From Burkholderiales bacterium (GTDB taxonomy: Bacteria > Pseudomonadota > Gammaproteobacteria > Burkholderiales > Burkholderiaceae_B): a stretch of DNA of 64,000 nt. The position numbers were made by a program, and so were the translations under genes. The DNA is taken from positions 53,763-117,762 of the forward strand of contig JAIXTE010000152.1 of NCBI GenBank assembly GCA_027484315.1, in the 5' to 3' direction. The notes below the pieces were generated by a model, which worked only from the letters and a program-made list of their open reading frames with translations, was not told where the DNA came from and did no database searches. Below are positions 1-7,994 of the stretch, piece after piece (position 1 is the stretch's first letter; every line of letters starts with the position of its first letter).

Positions 1-222
1 ATCGGCGAATTCGTGGAAGCCCACACCTCCGTCAAGGTACTGGCCCTGGCCTTCCTGATGATGGTTGGTATGCTGCTGATTGCAGAAAGCTTCGGCCAGC
101 ACGTGCCCAAAGCCTACCTGTACAGCGCCATGGGCTTTTCACTGCTGGTTGAGTTGCTCAACCTGCGCTCGAAGGCCAAACGCCAGCGTTTGCTGGACGA
201 GGCAGCACAAGCCAAAGCCTGA
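1..222 (+). CDS. TerC/YkoY-family integral membrane protein, C-terminal fragment
   Basis: The reading frame is open from the first base, so this is the 3' end of a gene that starts outside the window. The 73 visible residues hold one hydrophobic segment (LALAFLMMVGMLLIAESFG), a short loop (QHVPKAYLYSAMGFSLLVE) and a basic tail. This order is typical of the last membrane helices of TerC-family proteins, which are linked to tellurite resistance or to metal ion export that protects secreted metalloproteins. The family call rests on this C-terminal pattern alone. A strong hairpin terminator follows 23 bases after the stop, so the gene ends its transcript here. Confidence 0.75.
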   Translation: MGEFVEAHTSVKVLALAFLMMVGMLLIAESFGQHVPKAYLYSAMGFSLLVELLNLRSKAKRQRLLDEAAQAKA

Positions 223-245
223 TTTTTCAGGTTGTTGTGAAATGC

Positions 246-273
246 AAAAAAGCCAGTGTAGACTGGCTTTTTT
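246..273. terminator. Intrinsic terminator after the TerC-family gene
   Basis: A perfect 12-bp stem (246-257 with 262-273) closes a 4-base loop. The A-run at the 5' side and T-run at the 3' side are part of the stem, so it could work in both directions. It separates the TerC-family gene from the phosphatase gene. Confidence 0.85.
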
Positions 274-303
274 GCTTTCTTGCAGTTCATCGAGGTTGTC
301 CCC

Positions 304-882
304 ATGTCGTACCGCGTCTTCCGGCTGTTTCTTCCAGTTGCCCTGCTGCTACTTTCATTTTCTGGCATACCGAAAGCAGCGCAAGCCGAGAACAACCCCT
401 GGCAAGTCTGGCAGCAAGCTGGTGTACACGCCATCATGCGGCACGCCACCGCCCCAGGCTTTGGCGACCCTGAAAACTTCAAACTGGGCCAATGCAATAC
501 CCAGCGCAATTTGAATGCTCAAGGGCTTGCCGAAGCCAAAGCATTGGGCAAACAGATTCAGGCCAATGGCATTTCGCCCAGCCGCATTTTTTCCAGCCAG
601 TGGTGCCGTTGCCAAGACACTGCCCGGGCCTTGAACCTTGGGCTCGTGAATGATCTCCCCGCCCTGAATTCGTTTTTTGAAGAGCGGGGCAAAAGCAGCG
701 AGCAAACCACCGCCCTGAAGGCACACATTGCCCAGTTGGCACCCGGCGACAAAGTGATCTATGTCACACACCAGGTCAACACCACCGCACTGACCGGGAT
801 TTACCCGGCATCGGGCGAAGTCATTTTGTTCAGGATGAACGCTGACCAAAACATCGAAGTGGTAGGGCGCATCAAACCCTGA
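304..882 (+). CDS. Exported histidine phosphatase superfamily protein
   Basis: This 192-residue protein has an N-terminal signal peptide (hydrophobic residues 8-22, Ala-x-Ala near residue 27). The histidine phosphatase core then shows an Arg-His pair at residues 46-47 in IMRHATAPG, a second conserved Ser/Trp/Arg region around residues 98-102, and a late His at residue 156 in VTHQVN. Members use the first His as the phosphohistidine nucleophile. This one is short and periplasmic, like the SixA/Ais-type branch, and its substrate cannot be told from sequence. The ATG at 304 was chosen because it starts directly before the signal peptide; a TTG at 280 would add eight residues. Confidence 0.8.
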   Translation: MSYRVFRLFLPVALLLLSFSGIPKAAQAENNPWQVWQQAGVHAIMRHATAPGFGDPENFKLGQCNTQRNLNAQGLAEAKALGKQIQANGISPSRIFSSQWCRCQDTARALNLGLVNDLPALNSFFEERGKSSEQTTALKAHIAQLAPGDKVIYVTHQVNTTALTGIYPASGEVILFRMNADQNIEVVGRIKP

Positions 883-884
883 GC

Positions 885-1781
885 TTAACCAAGTGGTCTG
901 GCTGACTGCCTGGCCCGGGTTACCAGCACGATGCCCAGCACCACCGGCACAATGCCCAGAAAGTCAGCCCAGTTCAAAGGCTCATTCAACAGCCATGCGC
1001 CGGCCAGCAACCCCAAGGGGGGCGTCAGGAAGAACCACACACTGGCAGCACTGGCACTGCCTTGCTCCAACAAATTGAACCACAGCTGATACCCGGTGAT
1101 GGACACCACGAGCACCAGCCAGGCAAATGCACCCAAAAACGACGGGGTCAAGGCCATGGCTGAGGGGTCTTCCGACCACAAGGCCACCGGCAGCAACAAT
1201 ACCCCACTGATCAGGATTTGAAAGCCAGTGCCAGTCACCACATCGGTTCTTACCGGCCACTTCTTGTACAACACGGTACCGAAAGCCAGGGTGAACAAAG
1301 CCGCCAACACCAGCAAAAAACCCTCCAGCGTATCAGTGCTTGAGCCCATTCGATTTCGCACAATGTAGGCCACACCCAGGAAACCCAAAGCCAAACCCAG
1401 CAGCTTTTGGCGGGTCAGGGGTTCACGCAGCAAGAAAGCGGACAACACAGCCACCACAATCGGGTTGGCGCTGATCAAGATGGTGGACAAGCCCGAGGAC
1501 AAACTGCCCATGCCTGTCCAGCTCAAACCCAGGTACAAGGCATGATTGAGCAAACCCAAGGTTCCAAGCACTGCCAATTCCTGCAGACGCATGGCACGCA
1601 AGCTGCCACGCCAATAGGCCCAAGCCAGCATCAATGCGCCGGCCACGAGAAAACGCGATGCGAGAAACAACAGGGGCGGGCTGTCCATCAAACCGATTTT
1701 TGCAGCCGGGAAGGCACTGGTCCAGATCAACACAAAGGGAAAAGCGAGGCTGGCATTGCGCAACAGGGGGGATTGATTCAT
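885..1781 (-). CDS. EamA/DMT-family transporter
   Basis: This 298-residue protein is almost all hydrophobic helices, about ten by eye, arranged as two halves that both begin with EamA-like patterns (FVLIWTSAFPAAKIGL and the later GTVLYKKWPV half). The length and architecture fit drug/metabolite exporters of the RhaT/EamA type in the inner membrane; the substrate is unknown. The ATG at 1781 puts the first helix near the N-terminus. An upstream GTG at 1808 would add nine residues, and neither start has a clear ribosome binding site. The stop lies two bases from the stop of the phosphatase gene, so the two genes converge. Confidence 0.85.
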   Translation of the reverse strand: MNQSPLLRNASLAFPFVLIWTSAFPAAKIGLMDSPPLLFLASRFLVAGALMLAWAYWRGSLRAMRLQELAVLGTLGLLNHALYLGLSWTGMGSLSSGLSTILISANPIVVAVLSAFLLREPLTRQKLLGLALGFLGVAYIVRNRMGSSTDTLEGFLLVLAALFTLAFGTVLYKKWPVRTDVVTGTGFQILISGVLLLPVALWSEDPSAMALTPSFLGAFAWLVLVVSITGYQLWFNLLEQGSASAASVWFFLTPPLGLLAGAWLLNEPLNWADFLGIVPVVLGIVLVTRARQSARPLG

Positions 1782-1845
1782 GTCAACACAACTTGAATGG
1801 CGTGCCACATTGTAATCAAGTCAGTGACATCACAGTGCGTTGTTT

Positions 1846-1867
1846 TTTCAGCTTGGTTTCAGGTGGG
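1846..1867 (+). promoter_or_regulatory. Direct repeat upstream of the first PepSY gene, putative response-regulator box
   Basis: TTTCAG occurs at 1846-1851 and again at 1857-1862, a period of 11 bases, which is the spacing used by PhoB/PhoP-type regulators. The second copy extends to GGTTTCAGGTGGG (1855-1867). Nearly the same string, GGTTCAGGTGG, lies upstream of the other PepSY gene on the opposite strand (4596-4606). This is my inference, not a known site. Confidence 0.35.
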
Positions 1868-1912
1868 CTCACTACACTGGGGACCGTTGATACACACACT
1901 GGAGCTTAAAAA

Positions 1913-2242
1913 ATGAAAAACACATGGATCAAAACCCTATCTGCCTTGGCCATTGCAGCTGCCATTCCCTTTGCTGCCCATGCCGACAGCGACCACCGCA
2001 GCAACGGCCAGCGCGATGCAGAAATCGTCAAAGCTTTCAGCCTGATCTCCGCTGAACAGGCCCGTGAAATCGCCTTGAAAGAATTCCCTGGCGTGGTCAC
2101 CGAACTGGAACTCGATGACCGCGATTATGGCAAGGGCTGGAAATGGGAAGTGGAAGTGGTGAATGCCGACGGCAAGGAAGTGGAAGTGGACCTGGATGCA
2201 AAAACCGGCAAAGTTCTGAAAGTGGACAAAGACTGGTTCTAA
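1913..2242 (+). CDS. Secreted PepSY-domain protein
   Basis: The 109-residue product has a signal peptide (MKNTWIKTLSALAIAAAIPF, cleavage likely after AHA at residue 24). A single PepSY domain follows, with the typical order: helix containing ISAEQAREIALKEFPG, a strand GWKWEVEVV, then DAKTGKVLKVDKD at the end. PepSY domains are thought to bind or inhibit peptidases or to act as small periplasmic modulators. A second gene of the same kind sits beyond the two-component system at 2239-4250, so the kinase and regulator are bracketed by PepSY genes. The stop codon overlaps that of the kinase gene on the other strand. Confidence 0.85.
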   Translation: MKNTWIKTLSALAIAAAIPFAAHADSDHRSNGQRDAEIVKAFSLISAEQAREIALKEFPGVVTELELDDRDYGKGWKWEVEVVNADGKEVEVDLDAKTGKVLKVDKDWF

Positions 2243-3585
2243 AGCAGCACACCGGGCTTGAAGTGCACACTCACTTCAAGCCCGGGACCCTGTTTGTTTA
2301 CCCTTCCGGCCAAGCGGCCTGGCGATCTGAATTCAAGCCGAGCCTCGTAGGTGCCTGCAATGTCCTGTGCAATGGCAAGGCCAAGCCCACTTCCCGGCGT
2401 GGATTCATCGGCACGAAACCCGCGCTGGGTCAATTCAGCCACGGCTTCAGCCGTACAACCTGGGCCATCATCCACTACGGCCAGGGTATTGCCTTCCATC
2501 ACAATCCACACCTCGCTGTGGGCCCATTTGGACGCGTTGTCCAACAAATTGCCAAACAACTCAAACAGGTCTTCCCGATCGCCAAGCAGCCTGACACCTT
2601 CCGGTACCTGCACAACAAATTGAAGTGATTTGTCCCGGTACAGGGCCCGACAACTGTTCACCAAGGCATCCAGAATTTCACGCAGGTCCACGCGCTGACC
2701 TGGCCGCAAATCACCCACCACGCGCACACGGGCTGTTTCGCGATCAATCAGGCGGGCCACTTCCTGGTTCAGGGTTTGTACTTCGCGGGCAAAGCCGGCT
2801 GTACCTGCCTCATCGCCCTCACTCAACTGGGACAAACGCGCCAGGCGGGTTTTCAAGGCATGCGCCAGGTTGCCCATGCCTTCACGTGAACGTTTCAGGC
2901 GCTGGTCGATGGCAGTCAACAGGCGGTTCAACTCGTTCACCAAAGGCTTGATTTCATCCGGTCCGCGAAATTCAAGCTGGCCAATCTCGCCTTGCTGCAA
3001 ACGCACCAATGCCGACTGCACATCGTTCAGCGGCTTGAGCGTGTTGAGCACAATCCAGCGTTGAATAAGCACCAATGCCAACAGGAACAGGGCTGAAAAG
3101 CCGGCATTGGCCAATTTGTAATCGGACAGGTTGTTCAGCAGTGGCGTGATGTCTCGGGCCATGGCAATGGTGAACTGTTGCCGGTCTTTCTGGTAAGTGC
3201 GGGCGTGCACCAGCAAACGCTGGCCGTCCGGGCCGGCCTGTCGGGTGGCCAAGGCCAACTCGTTGCTAGGGGCGGGCACAGTGAAATCAGCCCCCCACAG
3301 GGAACGGGAATAGCGCACCTCGTTCAGGTGCTGCAAGGCAAAGTAACTACCGGAATAGGGTTGCTGATAAGCAGGTGCAAGGCGGGTATTGTCCAATGCC
3401 AATTGGCCAGCAGCGTCAAACTCCACACCAGCCAGCAACACCTCGCTGTCCTGTTGAAGCTGGTCCAGAAAATGATTTTCCAGCAAGCGTTCAATGGCCT
3501 GGGAAGACAGCCACCACTGGGCCAGCAGCAGCACCAGCAGACTGAGAATCAAGCCAAAAGACAGCCGGTTGCGCAGCGAATTCAA
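2239..3585 (-). CDS. Sensor histidine kinase, PhoQ/QseC-like
   Basis: This 448-residue inner-membrane kinase has helix 1 at about residues 9-27, a periplasmic sensor region of about 130 residues, helix 2 at about 161-180 and a HAMP linker. The phosphoacceptor His is residue 242 in NLAHALKTRLARL. The ATPase domain shows the N box NLLDNASKW (346-354), DDGPG (372-376) and GSGLGLAI (398-405). The NLAHALKT wording is typical of PhoQ-type kinases. It overlaps the regulator gene by four bases (ATGA), so the two are translated together. The flanking PepSY genes suggest that the signal or the output concerns the envelope; the ligand is unknown. Confidence 0.88.
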   Translation of the reverse strand: MNSLRNRLSFGLILSLLVLLLAQWWLSSQAIERLLENHFLDQLQQDSEVLLAGVEFDAAGQLALDNTRLAPAYQQPYSGSYFALQHLNEVRYSRSLWGADFTVPAPSNELALATRQAGPDGQRLLVHARTYQKDRQQFTIAMARDITPLLNNLSDYKLANAGFSALFLLALVLIQRWIVLNTLKPLNDVQSALVRLQQGEIGQLEFRGPDEIKPLVNELNRLLTAIDQRLKRSREGMGNLAHALKTRLARLSQLSEGDEAGTAGFAREVQTLNQEVARLIDRETARVRVVGDLRPGQRVDLREILDALVNSCRALYRDKSLQFVVQVPEGVRLLGDREDLFELFGNLLDNASKWAHSEVWIVMEGNTLAVVDDGPGCTAEAVAELTQRGFRADESTPGSGLGLAIAQDIAGTYEARLEFRSPGRLAGRVNKQGPGLEVSVHFKPGVLL

Positions 3586-4250
3586 GGCGCGGGCTCAGCA
3601 AACACGTAACCTTGCCCCTTGCGGGTTTGTATCCACTGTGGGCCAATTTTCTTGCGCAGGCGGTTCACGTACACCTCCATCACATTGCTGTCCTTGTCGG
3701 CATCGTACTCATACACATGCTCGGTCAAGCGGGTTTTGCTCAAAGGCTGGCCAGCGTGCAGCATGAAATAGCGCAGCAAGCGGAACTCTGTGGCGGTCAG
3801 TTGTTGCGGCGGGTCGCTTTGCACCCGTACAGTTTGCTGGGTTTCGTCCAGTACCAGGCCCTTGGCATTCAATGTGTCAGGCGCGTTGCCAATGGATCGC
3901 TTTAAAACAGCGCTGATGCGGGCCAACAGTTCTTCAGTCTGAAAAGGCTTGGGCACATAATCGTCCGCCCCGGCATTGAAGCCTTCCACCTTTTCCTGCC
4001 AGGTGCCCCGCGCGGTCAGTAAAATCACCGGCAATTTCAAACCCTCAGCCCGCCATGCTTTCAACACGTCCAGGCCAGGCTTGCCGGGCAAGCCCAAATC
4101 AAGCACCACCAGGTCATAAGGTTCTATACTGCCCTGCGCCTGTGCCTCTCGACCGTCTTGCACCCAGTCGGCGGCATAACCGGCCTTGCCCAACTGTTTG
4201 TGCAGTTGTGCGCCAAGTACCGGGTCGTCTTCCACCAACAACAATCGCAT
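3582..4250 (-). CDS. OmpR/PhoB-family response regulator
   Basis: The 222-residue protein has a receiver domain with the acidic pair E7/D8-D9, phosphoacceptor Asp 51 in LVVLDLGLPG, and conserved Thr and Lys in LLTARG and PKPF. A winged-helix DNA-binding domain follows (ATEFRLLRYFM, then VMEVYVNRLRKKI and the C-terminal hairpin RKGQGYVF). It is the first gene of the pair and lies five bases downstream of the second PepSY gene, so PepSY-regulator-kinase probably form one transcript. It most likely regulates both PepSY genes, which share a promoter motif. Confidence 0.9.
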   Translation of the reverse strand: MRLLLVEDDPVLGAQLHKQLGKAGYAADWVQDGREAQAQGSIEPYDLVVLDLGLPGKPGLDVLKAWRAEGLKLPVILLTARGTWQEKVEGFNAGADDYVPKPFQTEELLARISAVLKRSIGNAPDTLNAKGLVLDETQQTVRVQSDPPQQLTATEFRLLRYFMLHAGQPLSKTRLTEHVYEYDADKDSNVMEVYVNRLRKKIGPQWIQTRKGQGYVFAEPAP

Positions 4251-4255
4251 GGCCT

Positions 4256-4573
4256 TCAGTCGTCCTGTTCCAGTTCAATCAAGCGGCCTGTTCTGGCATC
4301 CAGCTTCATTTCCCAGACCCGGCCTCGAGCGTCCAGCAATTCTATTTCATAAATCAGGCGACCGTTGTCATCATCCAGATCGGTATCGAGGATGCGGCCT
4401 TGTTTCACCGCGCGCGCGTGGTTGTAGATCTGGTCAAGCGAAAGAATTTCTCCACTGCGTTGCAATCGGCGAATGCGTTTGTCATCGTCGTCGGCATGGG
4501 CCAAGGGCGGCAGTGCAACTGCACAGGCCATTGCAGAACCAAACAACAGGAGAAGGAGGGCGCGGGTTTTCAT
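4256..4573 (-). CDS. Secreted PepSY-domain protein, first gene of the two-component operon
   Basis: The product has 105 residues with a signal peptide (MKTRALLLLLFGSAMACAVA, cleavage near AHA). An acidic stretch DDDDKRIRR leads into a PepSY fold: GEILSLDQIYNHARAV, then a strand LIYEIELLD and the closing DARTGRLIELEQDD. It is related to the gene at 1913-2242 but with a longer acidic linker. It sits five bases upstream of the regulator gene, which argues for co-transcription and for a role as an accessory periplasmic partner of the kinase. In several proteobacteria PepSY genes lie next to PhoPQ-like systems; the biochemical role remains open. Confidence 0.82.
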   Translation of the reverse strand: MKTRALLLLLFGSAMACAVALPPLAHADDDDKRIRRLQRSGEILSLDQIYNHARAVKQGRILDTDLDDDNGRLIYEIELLDARGRVWEMKLDARTGRLIELEQDD

Positions 4574-4595
4574 GGTGGAAGCTACTTTAAACCAT

Positions 4596-4606
4596 CCACC
4601 TGAACC
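4596..4606 (-). promoter_or_regulatory. Motif shared with the other PepSY promoter
   Basis: On the minus strand this reads GGTTCAGGTGG, about 23 bases before the PepSY start codon. It matches GGTTTCAGGTGG upstream of the gene at 1913 apart from one inserted T. It is a candidate binding site for the regulator encoded between the two genes. Confidence 0.3.
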
Positions 4607-4626
4607 GAAGCTTAAAAAGACAGGAT

Positions 4627-5142
4627 TTAGGACTTGCTTGGACTGCTGCTCGATTCAACCAGGCGAGGTTGTTCGTCATCTGGCCATTCAAAGCTGTAAA
4701 AACCTTCCTTTCCGTTGATGATGTAATCGAACTGCCCACTGACCGACTGACCATTCACTTCAAGATTGAAAGCACAGCGGTTAGGGGCCTCGCAGCCATG
4801 GCGCTGCACCAGTTGCGACACCGCAGGGTCAATCAAGGGGGCGGTGTGCAAGCCATCCGGGGTCATGAAGTACACCCCGGCGTCTTTTCCGCAATGGTTT
4901 TCAATCAGGGTCAGACCAACTCCTTCAAAACGGAATTCACAATCGTTTTTTGACACATATGCCAGTGTTTGCTGATGGGCGGCCTTGTTCTGGCAAGACG
5001 ACACACCAAACAGTATTACCGCAGCAATCACCATCAGGCTGAACACCACGAAAAGAAACTTGCCCAGTTTTCCCATAAACGAACCACGGTTGCGGTGCGA
5101 GTCAAACGACAAGGAGCGTGACCTGTTGCGTTGGTTGAACAT
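4627..5142 (-). CDS. Unrecognised membrane-anchored protein
   Basis: This 171-residue protein was not recognised. A basic, Ser/Arg-rich N-terminus (MFNQRNRSRSLSFDSHRNRG) is followed by one hydrophobic helix (FLFVVFSLMVIAAVILFGVS) that ends in a Cys (SSCQNK). A soluble domain of about 110 residues with several Cys residues follows (NDCEFRFEGVGL, ENHCGKDAG, HGCEAPNRC). It looks like a type II anchored periplasmic domain, possibly held by disulfides. The ATG at 5142 was chosen because AAGG stands eight bases upstream; upstream codons in the frame look non-coding. Nothing nearby explains its role. Confidence 0.6.
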   Translation of the reverse strand: MFNQRNRSRSLSFDSHRNRGSFMGKLGKFLFVVFSLMVIAAVILFGVSSCQNKAAHQQTLAYVSKNDCEFRFEGVGLTLIENHCGKDAGVYFMTPDGLHTAPLIDPAVSQLVQRHGCEAPNRCAFNLEVNGQSVSGQFDYIINGKEGFYSFEWPDDEQPRLVESSSSPSKS

Positions 5143-5356
5143 GGCGAAACCTTCTGATGTGAAGTAAAGAGTTTGACAATGAAGTCCCATCTTTCTCAAC
5201 GTGACAGGTCGGTCTGCGTTTACAGTCGCTTGGATCAAGGCGGAGGTTTTTGCAAAACCAGCCATGGGCCTGCCTTTGCGGGATCAGCACAAGCACGCCA
5301 ATTTGTATCATCAGTTTGGGTGAACACACTCACCCGATTAAGGCAGTCAGCCCAGC

Positions 5357-6679
5357 TTATCCCTGAATTGTGAAACCGATCTGAACCCATTCGCCATCGC
5401 AATGGGCAAAAGGTTCTCCGCCGTGCAACCGGGCAATGGCCGCCACAATCGCCAGACCCAGACCGTGGTTGTGCCCACTTTCATTGCGCGATTGATCCAC
5501 CCGGTAAAATGGTTCGAACAAATGCGGAATGCTGGGTTCGGGAATGCACACGCCCTTGTTGCTGACCGTGATGCGCACGTGCCCGGCAACTGCAGCTTTG
5601 TCAATCCGGATCTGGATCACACTGCCTTCCTGCGCATAGCGTGCAGCGTTGGAAAGCAGGTTGGACATGGCGCGCTTGATCAATTCGGAATCCACGCGCA
5701 CCGCGGCATCGCCTTGAACTTCAAAGTTCAGCTGTTTTTCTTCCAGCATGGCCTCCATGTAATCCACCACCGTCATGACCAGCTCACTGAGCTTGTCGAC
5801 CTGGCGGAAATTGTTATATTGCCCCTGACTGGCATGCGAGAGGAACAACATGCTCTGGATGATGCGGTTCATGCGCTGCAATTCTTCAAGGTGGCTGTGA
5901 AGTGCCTCCCGAAGCTGCTCGGGATCAAGCGATTTTTCACGCAGCAGCAGCTCGTGGCTGACTGTGAGGCTGGACAGGGGCGTATTCAACTCGTGGGCCA
6001 CATTGGAATTGAATGAACGCAATTGATCGTGAAAATACCCCACCTTCCCCATCAGCTTGTTGAACTGGTCAATCACCGGGTAAAGCTCTTCGGGCTCATT
6101 GTCGCTTTTAATGCGCGCACGCAAATCCGAGGGATCAAAGTCGGCAATCCGGCGACCGAATGTATTCAAGGGCTTCAACTCGAACCGGGCCAGCGTGCCG
6201 CTCACCGCCATGATCACAAAACCCCACACCACCGTAACGCCTGCAAACAGCAAGGCCACAAAGTTCAAAAAGCGCTTGTCTTCAGACACATCCAGCGCGA
6301 GTTCCAGGTCGCGCATGGGCATGGTGCCTTCCAAAGCCATCAGTGAATGCATGGTGGTGGCCTTGTGCTTGACCTGGCTTAACAGCACTTGGGGGCCGTA
6401 CAACACCTTGCCATTCTCCCCGTGCACCTTGGCGCGCACATTGCCCAGGCTCAACAACAATTCATCCACACGCCCCCACATGTCGGTGGGCTCCAGCTCG
6501 CTGTTCCTGGCAAGCACTTGTTCAATGCTTGAAGCAGCCCGGCTCAGCGTCTCCTGGTGCCGCATGTCCTGCCACATGTGAATGGCCTGAAAGCTGATGA
6601 TGGCGATCATCGCGACACCCAGCGTACTGAAAATCGACATTTGCAGGGCCGAGCGCCAAGCCATCGAACGTCTTTTCAC
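5357..6679 (-). CDS. Sensor histidine kinase of the heavy-metal (CusS/CopS) class
   Basis: The 440-residue kinase has helix 1 at about residues 12-32, a periplasmic loop of about 105 residues, helix 2 at about 139-160, a HAMP domain, and the phosphoacceptor His 229 in NVAHELNTPLSSL. The ATPase part shows NLLSNAARYA and the G box HGLGLAIVAAIARLHGG. It overlaps its regulator gene by four bases. The regulator and the palindromic site upstream point to the copper/silver or zinc/cadmium responsive subgroup. The loop has Met and His residues (TTMHSLMALEGTMPM) that could bind metal, which is my inference. Confidence 0.85.
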   Translation of the reverse strand: MKRRSMAWRSALQMSIFSTLGVAMIAIISFQAIHMWQDMRHQETLSRAASSIEQVLARNSELEPTDMWGRVDELLLSLGNVRAKVHGENGKVLYGPQVLLSQVKHKATTMHSLMALEGTMPMRDLELALDVSEDKRFLNFVALLFAGVTVVWGFVIMAVSGTLARFELKPLNTFGRRIADFDPSDLRARIKSDNEPEELYPVIDQFNKLMGKVGYFHDQLRSFNSNVAHELNTPLSSLTVSHELLLREKSLDPEQLREALHSHLEELQRMNRIIQSMLFLSHASQGQYNNFRQVDKLSELVMTVVDYMEAMLEEKQLNFEVQGDAAVRVDSELIKRAMSNLLSNAARYAQEGSVIQIRIDKAAVAGHVRITVSNKGVCIPEPSIPHLFEPFYRVDQSRNESGHNHGLGLAIVAAIARLHGGEPFAHCDGEWVQIGFTIQG

Positions 6680-7377
6680 GCCTCATTCTCCACAGCGCGT
6701 TGCTCAAGCACATAACCCATGCCCCGCACGGTGTGCAGCAAAGGTTGATCGAACGGGTCATCCATTTTGCCGCGCAGGCGCCGAACCGCCACATCCACCA
6801 CATTGGTTTCACTGTCAAAGTGCATGTCCCACACCAACTCGGCCAGTTCAGTTCGTGACAACACTTCACCCTGCCTGCGCAGCAACAGCCACAACAGGCT
6901 GAATTCCTTGGCCGTCAGCCGCAAGTCCTGTCCCGCCCTGCGGGCTTGGCGTTTCATGGCATCCAGTTCAAGGTCGGCCAGGCTCAAGTGGCTGCTGTCC
7001 GAACCTGCACTGGGCTTGCCTTGCGCACGCCGCGCCAACGCATGAACACGGGCCACCAGTTCGGAAAAGGCAAAGGGCTTGGTGAGGTAATCATCCGCGC
7101 CAGCCTGCAGGCCCTTCACCCGGTCTTCCACCATGGCGCGCGCGGTCAGCATCAAAACGGGAATGTCCATGGTTTGGCGCAAGGCCGCCAGCACACCCAA
7201 ACCGTCAAGGTCAGGCAACATGCCATCGAGAATGATCAGTTCATAATGACCCTCGGTGGCCAGGTGCAAACCATCAATACCGCGATGCGCGACATCGACC
7301 ACAAAGCCTTCGGAGTTCAGACCCTTTTGCAAATAGCTCGCCAGTTTTTTTTCGTCTTCAATGACCAGGATTTTCAT
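6676..7377 (-). CDS. OmpR-family response regulator of the heavy-metal (CusR/CopR) class
   Basis: This 233-residue regulator has a receiver with E7-D8, phosphoacceptor Asp 51 (LIILDGMLPD), LTARA and TKPFAF. A winged-helix effector follows with the family phrases LTAKEFSLLWLLLRR, SRTELAELVWDMHFDSETN and VVDVAVRRLRGKMDDPF, the last two being hallmarks of the CusR/CopR/CzcR/IrlR group. A perfect 16-bp palindrome of the type bound by this group lies 67 bases upstream. It precedes its kinase with a four-base overlap. Likely targets are itself and the divergent DUF4148-like gene. Confidence 0.88.
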   Translation of the reverse strand: MKILVIEDEKKLASYLQKGLNSEGFVVDVAHRGIDGLHLATEGHYELIILDGMLPDLDGLGVLAALRQTMDIPVLMLTARAMVEDRVKGLQAGADDYLTKPFAFSELVARVHALARRAQGKPSAGSDSSHLSLADLELDAMKRQARRAGQDLRLTAKEFSLLWLLLRRQGEVLSRTELAELVWDMHFDSETNVVDVAVRRLRGKMDDPFDQPLLHTVRGMGYVLEQRAVENEA

Positions 7378-7444
7378 GACGGGCAGATCGCTTTGCGAAG
7401 GATGGACAAGCTTTGAAGTATAGAAGGGTGGCCCTGTTTTTTAA

Positions 7445-7460
7445 ATTACAAATTTGTAAT
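7445..7460. promoter_or_regulatory. Perfect 16-bp palindrome, putative CusR/CopR-type operator
   Basis: ATTACAAATTTGTAAT is an exact palindrome in the 189-bp gap between the divergent regulator gene (start 7377) and the DUF4148-like gene (start 7567). Response regulators of the CopR/CusR/CzcR group bind inverted TTACA/TGTAA sites, so this is a plausible operator for both directions. Confidence 0.65.
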
Positions 7461-7566
7461 GTTCCTGTGGGGGCTTGGTCATTCGTGAATGCGTAAAGTG
7501 CAACTCATGCCAACGCAACAACGCTGCGGCAAATAGTTAAAAAACAATCCATTCAGGAGATTTACC

Positions 7567-7878
7567 ATGAACGCACGTCAATTGATCGCCACTTCCGTAC
7601 TCGCCATTTCCGCTACCGTACCCGCTGTTGTAATGGCCAGCCCAGCAACCCATCAAGGCGATGGTACATCGCATGTTTACAGTGTGAGCCAGCAGCGTGA
7701 CCAGATCACTCGCCAGACTGTGTTGAATGAATACCAGCAAGCTGTGAAGTCCGGTGAAATCACCTCCTTGAGCGGTGATGCCACCGTGGCCCAGCAAGTT
7801 GGCAAATCAAACGCCACCCGTGCTGATGTACTGGGCAAAATCATGGGCGCCAACTTGAATGAAGGCGATGCCAGCTGA
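7567..7878 (+). CDS. Small secreted DUF4148-like protein
   Basis: The product has 103 residues with a signal peptide (MNARQLIATSVLAISATVPA, Ala-x-Ala near residue 24). The mature part of about 78 residues is hydrophilic and carries TRQTVLNEYQQAVKSGEI, which resembles the core of DUF4148 proteins, small exported proteins common in Burkholderiales. GGAG lies nine bases before the ATG. It is transcribed divergently from the metal-type two-component system across a palindromic operator, and has its own terminator. I infer that it is a target of that system; its function is unknown. Confidence 0.7.
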   Translation: MNARQLIATSVLAISATVPAVVMASPATHQGDGTSHVYSVSQQRDQITRQTVLNEYQQAVKSGEITSLSGDATVAQQVGKSNATRADVLGKIMGANLNEGDAS

Positions 7879-7920
7879 TTGCTGAACAAACCAAAAAACC
7901 GGTCTGATTGACGGTTTTCA

Positions 7921-7960
7921 AAGGGCGCTTGTGATTCCCCGCACAAGCGCCTTTTGTTTT
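7921..7960 (+). terminator. Intrinsic terminator after the DUF4148-like gene
   Basis: The stem GCGCTTGTG (7925-7933) pairs with CACAAGCGC (7942-7950) and is extended by flanking G-C, G-T and A-T pairs. It is followed by TTTTGTTTT. It lies 43 bases after the stop codon. Confidence 0.85.
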
Positions 7961-7994
7961 AAGATGAAGTTCAGCCCGCATCAAGCAGTGTCCC

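Noticed and set aside
114..849. Long minus-strand frames opposite the phosphatase gene
   Set aside because: They are shadows of the coding strand: the plus-strand protein has a signal peptide and catalytic motifs, while the minus-strand translations show none.
5318..5335. Hairpin GGGTGA-ACACAC-TCACCC between the unrecognised gene and the metal-type kinase
   Set aside because: Only a 6-bp stem with no T-run in either direction; too weak to call a terminator or operator.
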